This document shows, piece after piece, positions 1 to 5,626 of a stretch of DNA of 5,706 bases. The stretch spans positions 1 to 5,706 of the forward strand of contig JACCXL010000191.1 of NCBI GenBank assembly GCA_013697015.1, in the 5' to 3' direction. The DNA is from Chthoniobacterales bacterium. GTDB taxonomy: Bacteria > Verrucomicrobiota > Verrucomicrobiia > Chthoniobacterales > UBA10450. A program made the translations under genes and the position numbers. The notes below the pieces were generated by a model. The model worked only from the letters and a program-made list of their open reading frames with translations. It was not told the DNA's origin and did no database searches. Every line of letters begins with the position of its first letter. The first letter of the stretch is position 1.

Positions 1-169
1 CGAAGAGTTTGGGCGTGACCAGGTTGACGCGCTTGTCAGTGCACTGCGCGGAAAGAATTGTGGCGACGAGCAGTTGCAGCGGCGTCCGAAAATTCAGCTC
101 GCAATGCGCGCCGGGATAAACCTCCGGTAACACTTCCACTAACTGCTCGACCCGCTGCCGGACAGTCAT
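1..169 (-). CDS. nth: Endonuclease III (DNA glycosylase/AP lyase), 5' part only
   Basis: This is the first 56 codons of a gene that continues past the left edge. Endonuclease III removes oxidised pyrimidines from DNA and nicks the abasic site during base excision repair. Recognition rests on the N-terminal helical segment: ELNFRTPLQLLVATILSAQC (residues 24-43) followed by TDKRVN, which matches the family pattern of ELNF, a hydrophobic helix and LSAQ.TD..VN. The helix-hairpin-helix, catalytic Lys and Asp, and the 4Fe-4S cysteines lie outside the window, so they cannot be checked. The ATG at 169 overlaps the TGA of the upstream membrane-protein gene (ATGA), which implies translational coupling; the only purine-rich run upstream lies about 19 nt away, too far for a normal ribosome binding site. 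It is the last visible gene of the RRM-miaA-hflX cluster. Related MutY-type glycosylases are less likely given the LSAQ.TD signature. Confidence 0.9.
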   Translation of the reverse strand, partial: MTVRQRVEQLVEVLPEVYPGAHCELNFRTPLQLLVATILSAQCTDKRVNLVTPKLF

Positions 170-444
170 CGGCCGGCGACTTCGCGCTCCTTTTTTCGCA
201 CAGTGCGCACGACGCGCGTGGCGTATAACTGGCCTCTGCGCAGAACACGCCTCGCCCACGCGAACTCGCTGGCCAGGATGGCCAGCCCGATCGGAATCAC
301 CACAAACGCCGGTCCCGGTAGAACAACCAACGCCAGACCGATCAGCACAATAGTAGCGCCGATGACTGCGACGATAACCTTCCGGAAGCGCGGCATCGCA
401 TCGAGACCGAGCTTGTTCGTCAAAGATCGAAACCATTTGATCAT
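166..444 (-). CDS. Small PGPGW-type (TIGR02611-like) inner-membrane protein
   Basis: A 92-residue protein of unknown function. After a short basic N-terminus (residues 1-22) comes a hydrophobic helix (about 23-41), a turn with the family's Pro-Gly-Pro at 43-45, a second hydrophobic helix (about 46-59, containing VVIPIGLAILASEF) and a strongly basic C-terminal tail (65-92). The order LVVLPGPAFVVIPIGLAILA followed by SEFAWARR is characteristic of the PGPGW/TIGR02611 family of putative transmembrane proteins. Here the motif reads PGPAF rather than PGPGW. The likely topology is a two-helix hairpin with both ends in the cytoplasm, because both flanks are Arg/Lys rich. A strong ribosome binding site (GAGGGAG at 454-460 on the minus strand, 9 nt before the ATG) supports this start. 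The gene lies 58 nt after hflX, and its stop overlaps the nth start. No specific role is known to me. Confidence 0.85.
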   Translation of the reverse strand: MIKWFRSLTNKLGLDAMPRFRKVIVAVIGATIVLIGLALVVLPGPAFVVIPIGLAILASEFAWARRVLRRGQLYATRVVRTVRKKEREVAGR

Positions 445-466
445 GTGGATTCACTCCCTCTTCGAA

Positions 467-498
467 GCCCCGCGTGCAACCGGGTTGACCCGCGGGGC
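467..498 (-). other. Intercistronic hairpin between hflX and the PGPGW gene
   Basis: Perfect 8-bp arms (467-474 and 491-498, GCCCCGCG/CGCGGGGC) enclose a 16-nt loop that can form a further 4-bp stem (477-480 with 484-487). It begins 4 nt after the hflX stop codon. In the RNA the stem is followed by TTCGAAGAGGG rather than a U-run, so it does not look like a complete intrinsic terminator. It could be a transcript-stabilising or processing hairpin, or a weak or factor-assisted terminator that lowers expression of the downstream genes. The repeat is seen in the sequence; its function is inferred. Confidence 0.5.
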
Positions 499-502
499 CG
501 GT

Positions 503-1774
503 CTAGTCGATCGCAAACGGCCCCAGCTTGACCTGCAGGGCAGGCGGAACGTGCGCCAGGATTACGGCCGAATCGCCTTCGTAATGCAGGTCCAAAACAT
601 GGCCGGTCCGATGCACTTCCGCGATCAGACTCGACTCGCTCACCGGCACGCGGAAGCGCGACCGCAGCCGCCACGACGCGAGCTGGTCTTGCAACGCCTG
701 CACTAGCGTACTCACGCCTTCTCCGCTCCGCGCGGAGATCGCTACGCTCCCCCGAAAACGGTTCCGATAAGCGCTGATCAGTTCTGGATTCTCGACCGCA
801 TCGATTTTGTTGAAAACCATCAGCGTTTGTTTGTTGAAAGCGCCCAGTTCCTTCGTCACCGCGTTCACCGCCTCGATGTTATCGTCCACGCGAGCATGGC
901 TCAAATCGACGACGTGGATAAGCAAATCTGCCTCCGTCACTTCCTCGAGCGTGGCTTTGAACGACTCGATCAAAGTGTGTGGGAGTTTACGGAGAAAACC
1001 GACCGTATCAGTCAGCAAAACCCGCTGTTTGTTGGGTAAAGTGAAGCTGCGCGTCGTCGGATCGAGCGTGGCGAAGAGTTTGTCCGCCGCGAGCACGTCC
1101 GCGCCCGTCAAGAGGTTGAGCAGGGTAGATTTGCCGGCGTTGGTATAACCGACGACCGACGCAACCGGCCACTGATGACGCTTCCGTCCCTCCCGCTGAA
1201 TCGCGCGACTTTTGCGCACGCCTTCCAGTTCGCGCTCCAGCCGCGCGATCCGTTCCTGCACGCGTCGCCGATCGACTTCGAGCTGGGTCTCGCCTGGTCC
1301 GCGCGTTCCGATCCCGCCGGTTTGCCGGGAAAGGTGCGTCCACATCCGCGTCAGTCGCGGAAGCAAATATTGCAACTGCGCCAGCTCGATTTGCAGACGG
1401 CCTTCCCGGCTGCGCGCACGCTGCGCAAAAATGTCCAGAATGAGCTGCGTGCGATCGAGCACTTTGCGCGAAAGCAGATTCTCGAGATTTCGTCCCTGCG
1501 CGGGCGAAAGTTCATTGTCAAAAATAACGGAAGTAACCTGCCGCTCTGCAAAAGATTCTTTGATCAATTCGGCTTTGCCTTTGCCGATGTAGTAGGGCGC
1601 GGTCGGCTTTTGCAGCTTCTGCGTGACGGTATCAACCACAGTTGCGCCAGCCGAACTGGCCAATTCGCGTAACTCATCCAGCGAATCGCGCAGATCCCAT
1701 TTGGAAACTCCATCCTGCTCGAGGCCAATCAGGATTGCCCGCTCCTGTTTTCGTTTCGGGCTAGTTTCGAACAT
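503..1774 (-). CDS. hflX: Ribosome-associated GTPase HflX
   Basis: A 423-residue P-loop GTPase of the Obg-HflX class. HflX binds the 50S/70S ribosome and is known in other bacteria to split stalled or stress-inactivated ribosomes. Domain order is complete: the N-terminal HflX domain (about 13-120, with YYIGKGK at 61-67, LSPAQ.RNLE at 89-98 and DRTQLILDIFAQRA at 107-120), the coiled linker with the signature GGIGTRGPGETQLE (153-166), and the G domain. Within the G domain, G1 is GYTNAGKST (209-217), G2 lies around TLDPTTR (236-242), G3 is DTVGF (256-260), G4 is NKID (322-325) and G5 is SARSGEG (348-354). A C-terminal extension follows. The length is normal. The ATG at 1774 lies inside the end of miaA (14-bp overlap), and no well-spaced ribosome binding site is visible (AGGG directly abuts the ATG), so translation probably depends on miaA. 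No residue essential for GTP binding appears to be missing. Confidence 0.97.
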   Translation of the reverse strand: MFETSPKRKQERAILIGLEQDGVSKWDLRDSLDELRELASSAGATVVDTVTQKLQKPTAPYYIGKGKAELIKESFAERQVTSVIFDNELSPAQGRNLENLLSRKVLDRTQLILDIFAQRARSREGRLQIELAQLQYLLPRLTRMWTHLSRQTGGIGTRGPGETQLEVDRRRVQERIARLERELEGVRKSRAIQREGRKRHQWPVASVVGYTNAGKSTLLNLLTGADVLAADKLFATLDPTTRSFTLPNKQRVLLTDTVGFLRKLPHTLIESFKATLEEVTEADLLIHVVDLSHARVDDNIEAVNAVTKELGAFNKQTLMVFNKIDAVENPELISAYRNRFRGSVAISARSGEGVSTLVQALQDQLASWRLRSRFRVPVSESSLIAEVHRTGHVLDLHYEGDSAVILAHVPPALQVKLGPFAID

Positions 1775-2720
1775 CCCTGAGCGCGAAGGAGCGACAAGCT
1801 TCGCGCTTAATCCATTCGATGGCCTCGGAGAAGCCGTGGACCGATAAGTTCAGCACCGGAAAGCTAGTTTGATGACGAAACCAGGTCAATTGCCTTTTGG
1901 CGTAACGACGGGTCGCTTGTTGCATGGCGGCGATACATTCAGCCTCGGTGATTCGTCCGGCGATTAACTCCTGAATCGCAGCATAGCCAAGCGTGCGCGC
2001 CGCGGTCGCACCGACAGCGCCTACTTCAATCACCTCATGCACAACTCCCTCCGCAAACATGGTTGCAACGCGGCGATCGAGCCGTTCACTCAGTTCCGCG
2101 CGCTCGCGCAAGAGCAAGATTCCGTTCTCTCCGGCGGGAGGGTCTGGCCGGTCACGCTGCCGTGAAAAGGGCTTTCCCGTCAGGATGCAAACCTCGAGCG
2201 CACGCACGAGGCGGCGCCGATTCCGCGCATCAATCGTCTGCGCCAACGCCGGATCGAGGTTGCGCAGGCGCTCGTGCAACTGCTGCGTTGTGGAAGCTTC
2301 CAGCTCATCGCGAAGAACCGCGTCAGCTGAAGGGAGCGGCGAGAGACCTTCGACCAGGGCACGGATATAAAGTCCGCTGCCGCCGACCACAATTGCAGCG
2401 CGCCCGCGACCGTGGATCTCCGCAATCGCCGCCGTTGCCAGGCGACGAAACTTCTCCGCGTTCATCGATTCGGTCGGTTCGACGAGGTCGATTAAATGAT
2501 GGCGCACTTTCTCTAAGGTGGCGGCGTCCGGCTGGGCCGTGAGAAGACCGAGCCCGCGGTAAAGCTGATAAGCGTCGGCGCTCACCACCTCCGCGTTGAT
2601 CTGCTCGGCCACCGCGGCCGCGAGCTCGGATTTGCCCGTGCCCGTCGGACCAACGAGAAAAAAGACGCCCTTCACGGGTTTGCGCGAAAAAGAAACCGGG
2701 AGACCCGCGGCGTTGGCCAC
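1761..2720 (-). CDS. miaA: tRNA dimethylallyltransferase (tRNA A37 isopentenyltransferase)
   Basis: A 319-residue enzyme, close to the usual family length. It transfers the dimethylallyl group of DMAPP to N6 of adenosine 37 in tRNAs that read U-starting codons, giving i6A37. Visible motifs are the P-loop GPTGTGKS (24-31), SADAYQLYRGL (47-57, with the catalytic-type Asp), HHLIDL (74-79), GGSGLYIRAL (113-122), DARNRRRLVRALEV (164-177), LGYAAIQEL (244-252) and the C-terminal RRYAKRQLTWFR (271-282). The start chosen is a GTG at 2720 with GGGAG 5 nt upstream. That ribosome binding site and start lie inside a terminator-like hairpin. A second in-frame GTG at 2675 (residue 16, giving MKGVFFLVGPTGTGKS) would still leave the P-loop intact, but it lacks a recognisable ribosome binding site. 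The gene lies 33 nt after the RRM gene and overlaps hflX by 14 bp. Confidence 0.96.
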   Translation of the reverse strand: MANAAGLPVSFSRKPVKGVFFLVGPTGTGKSELAAAVAEQINAEVVSADAYQLYRGLGLLTAQPDAATLEKVRHHLIDLVEPTESMNAEKFRRLATAAIAEIHGRGRAAIVVGGSGLYIRALVEGLSPLPSADAVLRDELEASTTQQLHERLRNLDPALAQTIDARNRRRLVRALEVCILTGKPFSRQRDRPDPPAGENGILLLRERAELSERLDRRVATMFAEGVVHEVIEVGAVGATAARTLGYAAIQELIAGRITEAECIAAMQQATRRYAKRQLTWFRHQTSFPVLNLSVHGFSEAIEWIKREACRSFALRDVRN

Positions 2721-2735
2721 CTGATCTCCCGGTTT
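2687..2735 (-). terminator. Terminator-like stem-loop spanning the miaA start
   Basis: On the minus strand, AAACCGGGAGA (2735-2725) pairs perfectly with TCTCCCGGTTT (2703-2693) across a 21-nt loop. The 3' arm runs straight into CTTTTT (2692-2687), so the transcript would carry an 11-bp stem followed by UUUCUUUUU. The stem starts 18 nt after the stop codon of the RRM gene, a typical place for its intrinsic terminator. The 5' arm contains the GGGAG that serves as ribosome binding site for the GTG start of miaA at 2720, and that GTG lies in the loop. The structure could therefore end RRM transcription, attenuate read-through into miaA, or limit miaA translation. The repeat and T-run are seen directly; the activity is inferred. 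Confidence 0.7.
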
Positions 2736-2753
2736 GTGCGAATCGATTGCTCG

Positions 2754-3281
2754 TTAGTCGCGCGTTTGGTGCTCGCTGGATTTCGCGCCGCTCACGACGA
2801 GCTTGCGGCCCAGAAACTCCTTGTCATGCAGTTCGCTGACAGCGCGCTGCGCCTCTTCAGTCGTTTGCATTTGCACAAAGGCGAAACCTTTCGAGCGCTG
2901 GTTGTGTTTGTAACTGACGACTTCGGCGTTCTGCACCTGGCCAACGCCGTTGAACAGCTCGAAAAGGTCGCTCTCGGTAGCGTCGAAGCTCAGATTCCCG
3001 ACATAAAGTCGTGGCGTTGTGACTTCGACCGACTCGGGCTTGCGCGCGGGACGGACCGTATGGTTCGCCTGTGAGCCGTTGCGCACCGGCGCTACAGCGC
3101 GCGGCGACCGAGCTACCTCTTTAGTTGCTTCAGGCGAAAAGAAAGCAGCGACTTTTTGCCAGAACGATTTCTGCGCCGGCGCCTTGGCAGGCGCGGAGTG
3201 CCGGGGCGACCGATCGTCGCTCCTGCGGCGGGGACCGCCACGCGAACGGCGTGGCCCTCTCCCGTTTGTATGAGATTTCAT
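2754..3281 (-). CDS. RRM-domain RNA-binding protein with Arg-rich N-terminal extension
   Basis: A 175-residue protein with one C-terminal RNA recognition motif (about 91-166). RNP2 is LYVGNL (92-97) and RNP1 is KGFAFVQM (131-138), both with aromatic residues in the RNA-stacking positions, so single-stranded RNA binding is expected. Before it lies a low-complexity, Arg/Gly/Ser/Pro-rich segment (about 7-36) that is probably disordered and RNA-binding, then a short aromatic segment SFWQKVAAFFSP (39-50) and a basic Pro/Ala linker. Bacterial proteins of this kind are short glycine-rich-RBP-like proteins, often proposed to be cold-related RNA chaperones. The ATG at 3281 is preferred because GAGG sits 6 nt upstream (3288-3291). 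The same frame also allows a TTG at 3293, but that codon overlaps this ribosome binding site. It is the first gene of the miaA-hflX-nth cluster. The RNA targets are unknown. Confidence 0.9.
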   Translation of the reverse strand: MKSHTNGRGPRRSRGGPRRRSDDRSPRHSAPAKAPAQKSFWQKVAAFFSPEATKEVARSPRAVAPVRNGSQANHTVRPARKPESVEVTTPRLYVGNLSFDATESDLFELFNGVGQVQNAEVVSYKHNQRSKGFAFVQMQTTEEAQRAVSELHDKEFLGRKLVVSGAKSSEHQTRD

Positions 3282-3638
3282 GTTGATCCTCAAGGTTGAC
3301 CGAATGGTTATTCAGGCGGAGCGCATCAATGAATGCCCGGCCCGCAGCGCGCGGACCTCGAGAGGTCCTTTCAAGCAGCTTGCCCACAATTCGCGCCAGC
3401 GGAAACTCCGCCTCATTCCGAGCGGGAAAACTTCGCTTAAAACGGAGGCCCCTATCAGTCCCCCAGCCGATCGCCGCAGTGGCTAAGCTCCGCATCAGAG
3501 TCGCAAAAAGCTTGAATCGTCCAGGTAAAGAAACCACCAGTGTATCGAAGAAAAATTCCGACATCGGTGCTGAACTATTCCCGTGGATGCGCGTTAATGC
3601 AACCGCCAGGCCGCGCAGCGCATTTCCCATCGTGCGAT
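3282..3638. other. Gap of about 357 bp without a convincing gene; likely promoter and leader of the RRM unit
   Basis: This stretch separates the sulfotransferase stop from the RRM-protein start. It holds the GAGG ribosome binding site of the RRM gene (3288-3291) and a small perfect hairpin (3353-3368). A weak sigma70-like pair is visible on the minus strand (TTGCAT at 3597-3602, 17-nt spacer, AATAGT at 3574-3579), about 290 nt before the RRM start, but the match is poor. A minus-strand frame is open from an ATG at 3630 across the gap. It has no ribosome binding site, no recognisable domain and runs about 150 bp into the RRM gene, so it is not called. No T-run terminator is visible directly after the sulfotransferase. 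Confidence 0.4.
3353..3368 (-). other. Small hairpin in the RRM gene leader
   Basis: GGACCT-CTCG-AGGTCC on the minus strand forms a perfect 6-bp stem with a 4-nt loop, about 72 nt upstream of the RRM-protein ATG. No T-run follows it. It could be part of a structured 5' leader, which would suit an RNA-binding protein that regulates itself, but a stem this short can also occur by chance. The role is unknown. Confidence 0.3.
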
Positions 3639-4658
3639 TTAACGGCGAATCCAGTCGTCGCGTAACGAATACAGGCGTGACTTAAGGTATTCTCGCGGCG
3701 TTTCCCCGGCGATCGGTCTGGCAAAGTGCCGCCACGCTCGCCGGCTGAGCTTCGGCTCGTACCCAAACTCCGGCATCAGGTCGCGGCAATGCCACTCCAC
3801 CCATCCGATTTCGTCCTTCCCCAGCTCCGTCCGCCAGCGTGTCACCGGGTCCTCGCTGATCTGTCCGAAGCCGATTTCGGCCGCGGAGTTGCCCGACCAG
3901 TGCCGGCCCGCTTTTGTGGGCCTGAGGCCCGATGCCCCGTCAAAGGAGACATCAAGAAACCCGCAGACTTTGCGCATTTCGTCCTCCGGCGTGCGCACCA
4001 GTTGCTCGTATTGAACCACGAGTGCATTGGTGATTTCGTGGCGCCGGATGCGCAGCGCAAGGCGGGCCGCTTCCCGCCAATGGCTGACGCAGTAGTAAAC
4101 CGAAAAGCGCCGGAGTTGCCGCGTTTTCTCGAGCGCAATCTGCGCGGCCAGGGTCGCGCGCGGATCGCGAATCATGGTGATGATCTTCGCGTGCGGGAAA
4201 CGCGCAAAAATCGCGGGCAGATGATTTCGATTCGCGGGTGTCTTCTCCACCCAGCGCCGCACCGCGTCCCGTGATTTGCCGAGAGCGGCAGCGTACGCTT
4301 CCACCATGATGACCAGGAGATCGCGCTCCGCGTTCCCAGGCCCAAAAGCCATCTGCTCGAAGAGCTCGAGGCAACGCCTTGTCGGAAAATCGGAGTAGTC
4401 CCGTTTACCCCATTTGCAAGGACCGCCGAAAACGACGTTCGAGAGAGAATCGCGGGTCAGATAGTTGAATTGCTCGCGGCGGGAGCGGCGACCGAATTTC
4501 GTCCGGACGGTCGGGAAATAGGCCGTTTCCTCCGGCAACACGAGGAGCTGCGGATGATTGTCGAGCAACGCGACGAGCAGCGTGGTGCCCGATTTCGCCT
4601 GACCTGCTATAAAACACGCGCGCTGCTCGAACGGCAGCGGGCTGGCCGCTGTGTTCAT
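3639..4658 (-). CDS. PAPS-dependent sulfotransferase family protein
   Basis: A 339-residue protein resembling the Sulfotransfer_3 type. These enzymes move a sulfuryl group from PAPS to an acceptor hydroxyl or amine. The 5'-phosphosulfate-binding loop is GQAKSGTTLL (19-28), with the Lys of the P-loop-like motif present. WVEKTPANRNHL (136-147) is the typical central motif. The 3'-phosphate-binding strand and loop is KIITMIRDPRATLAA (158-172), with Arg and Asp in the expected places. No signal peptide or membrane helix is evident, so it is probably cytoplasmic. The ATG at 4658 is chosen because it gives the usual short N-terminus and an ATGA overlap with the epimerase stop. An earlier in-frame start at 4772 would overlap the epimerase by 118 bp and add a basic, low-complexity leader. 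Coupling to a sugar-nucleotide epimerase points to a glycan or glycolipid acceptor, but the substrate cannot be read from the sequence. Confidence 0.9.
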   Translation of the reverse strand: MNTAASPLPFEQRACFIAGQAKSGTTLLVALLDNHPQLLVLPEETAYFPTVRTKFGRRSRREQFNYLTRDSLSNVVFGGPCKWGKRDYSDFPTRRCLELFEQMAFGPGNAERDLLVIMVEAYAAALGKSRDAVRRWVEKTPANRNHLPAIFARFPHAKIITMIRDPRATLAAQIALEKTRQLRRFSVYYCVSHWREAARLALRIRRHEITNALVVQYEQLVRTPEDEMRKVCGFLDVSFDGASGLRPTKAGRHWSGNSAAEIGFGQISEDPVTRWRTELGKDEIGWVEWHCRDLMPEFGYEPKLSRRAWRHFARPIAGETPREYLKSRLYSLRDDWIRR

Positions 4659-5611
4659 GCGCTCATCTTGTCCCCTTCGCGATACCAGGCGAAGAAGCGC
4701 GGCAAGCCTTCGGCCAGTTTTGTCGTCGGCTTGTACCCCAGGAGCCGTCGCGCTTTTGAAATGTCGGCGCAAGTCAGCGGCACATCGCCAGGTTGTTCCG
4801 GCAACTGATTGATTTTCGCCTTCCGGCCCACCGCAAGCTCGATCGCGGCGATCAAATCCCGGAGCTGGACCGTCTCATTCTCGCCCAGATTGAAGATGTC
4901 AAAAAGCTGCCCTTCGTAGGTCAACGCCGCGCTCACGCCCTGAATAATGTCGTCGATGTAAGTGTAATCGCGGCGGGTTGAGCCGTCTCCGAACTGATCG
5001 ATCGGTTCGCCCGTGGATATGCGACGTGTGAATTGATGGATGGCGAGATCGGGACGCTGTCGGGGCCCGTAGACCGTGAAAAAGCGCAGAGCGACAATGC
5101 GCATCTGGTAGAGATGTGAGTAGGTTGAACACAGGAATTCGCCGGCTATTTTTGTGGCGGCGTACGGACTGATTGTTTGCGTAAGATGCGCCTCCTCGGA
5201 GAACGGCACTTGCTCCAGAAGTCCATAAACCGACGAGCTGGATGCGAAGATGAAACGCTCGATCCCCCGCGCCCGTGCCGCTTCCAGGAGATGCAAGGTC
5301 CCGAGCACATTCGTATCGTAATAAAGCTGCGGCTGCCGGATCGATGGCCGAACGCCCGCGCGCGCCGCGAGATGGGCGATCGTGTCGAATTTCTCGTGAT
5401 GAAAAAGTGATCGTACCGACTGTGAGTCGCGCAGATCGATTCGATGAACGGAAACGTGATCGGTCAATCCGCGAAGATTCCGGTGTTTGATCGCGGGATC
5501 GTAGAAATCGTTGAAGTCGTCCAGAATTGCGACTTCGTGGCCGTCGCGAAGTAACCTCTCCGCCAGATGCGAACCGATAAAACCCGCGCCGCCCGTCACC
5601 AGAATCCGCAT
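4655..5611 (-). CDS. NAD-dependent sugar-nucleotide epimerase, probably UDP-glucuronate 4-epimerase
   Basis: A 318-residue extended short-chain dehydrogenase. The NAD-binding Rossmann loop is TGGAGFIGSHL (6-16), with Asp31/Asp32 after the second strand for the NAD ribose. Further motifs are HLAARAGVRPS (80-90), SSSSVYG (124-130), the catalytic Tyr150 and Lys154 in SPYAATK (148-154), FFTVYGPRQRPD (177-188), RRDYTYIDD (213-221) and the C-terminal QPGDVPLTCADISKARRLLG (273-292). ILDDFNDFYDPAIKHRNL (29-46) and AGVRPS resemble UDP-glucuronate 4-epimerases, which make UDP-galacturonate for surface polysaccharide. A UDP-glucose 4-epimerase or another NDP-sugar epimerase cannot be excluded. The ATG at 5611 places the glycine loop at the normal distance from the N-terminus. 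No ribosome binding site precedes it. Its stop overlaps the sulfotransferase start, and a plus-strand gene starts only 15 bp away. Confidence 0.93.
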   Translation of the reverse strand: MRILVTGGAGFIGSHLAERLLRDGHEVAILDDFNDFYDPAIKHRNLRGLTDHVSVHRIDLRDSQSVRSLFHHEKFDTIAHLAARAGVRPSIRQPQLYYDTNVLGTLHLLEAARARGIERFIFASSSSVYGLLEQVPFSEEAHLTQTISPYAATKIAGEFLCSTYSHLYQMRIVALRFFTVYGPRQRPDLAIHQFTRRISTGEPIDQFGDGSTRRDYTYIDDIIQGVSAALTYEGQLFDIFNLGENETVQLRDLIAAIELAVGRKAKINQLPEQPGDVPLTCADISKARRLLGYKPTTKLAEGLPRFFAWYREGDKMSA

Positions 5612-5614
5612 CGC

Positions 5615-5619
5615 GGGAG
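5615..5619 (+). promoter_or_regulatory. Ribosome binding site for the divergent plus-strand gene
   Basis: GGGAG ends 7 nt before the ATG at 5627, which is near-ideal spacing. This site is the main reason for calling a gene start on the plus strand so close to the window edge. Confidence 0.6.
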
Positions 5620-5626
5620 CGTAAAG

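Noticed and set aside
203..706. Plus-strand open frame of 167 codons opposite the PGPGW gene and the 3' end of hflX
   Set aside because: It is antisense to two clearly recognised proteins and carries no domain signature of its own.
3282..3293. TTG start for the RRM protein at 3293
   Set aside because: The TTG overlaps the GAGG ribosome binding site that serves the ATG at 3281, so the ATG is the better start.
3574..3602. Sigma70-like promoter (TTGCAT, 17 nt, AATAGT) on the minus strand
   Set aside because: Only about half of the consensus positions match, and such matches are expected by chance in a stretch this long, so it is mentioned within the gap entry but not called as its own feature.
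3130..3630. Minus-strand open frame of 166 codons across the gap and into the RRM gene
   Set aside because: It has no ribosome binding site and no recognisable domain, its codon choice is unlike the neighbouring genes, and it overlaps about 150 bp of the well-supported RRM gene in another frame.
3296..3685. Plus-strand open frame of 129 codons across the gap
   Set aside because: Ser/Arg-rich translation typical of an antisense shadow, no ribosome binding site, and it runs into the sulfotransferase 3' end on the opposite strand.
3726..4274. Plus-strand open frame of 182 codons opposite the sulfotransferase
   Set aside because: It is the reverse-strand shadow of the conserved sulfotransferase motifs; GC-rich DNA commonly leaves such frames open.
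4659..4772. N-terminal extension of the sulfotransferase from the upstream start at 4772
   Set aside because: It would overlap the epimerase by 118 bp and add a basic leader with no family match. The ATG at 4658 gives an ATGA overlap and a normal N-terminus.
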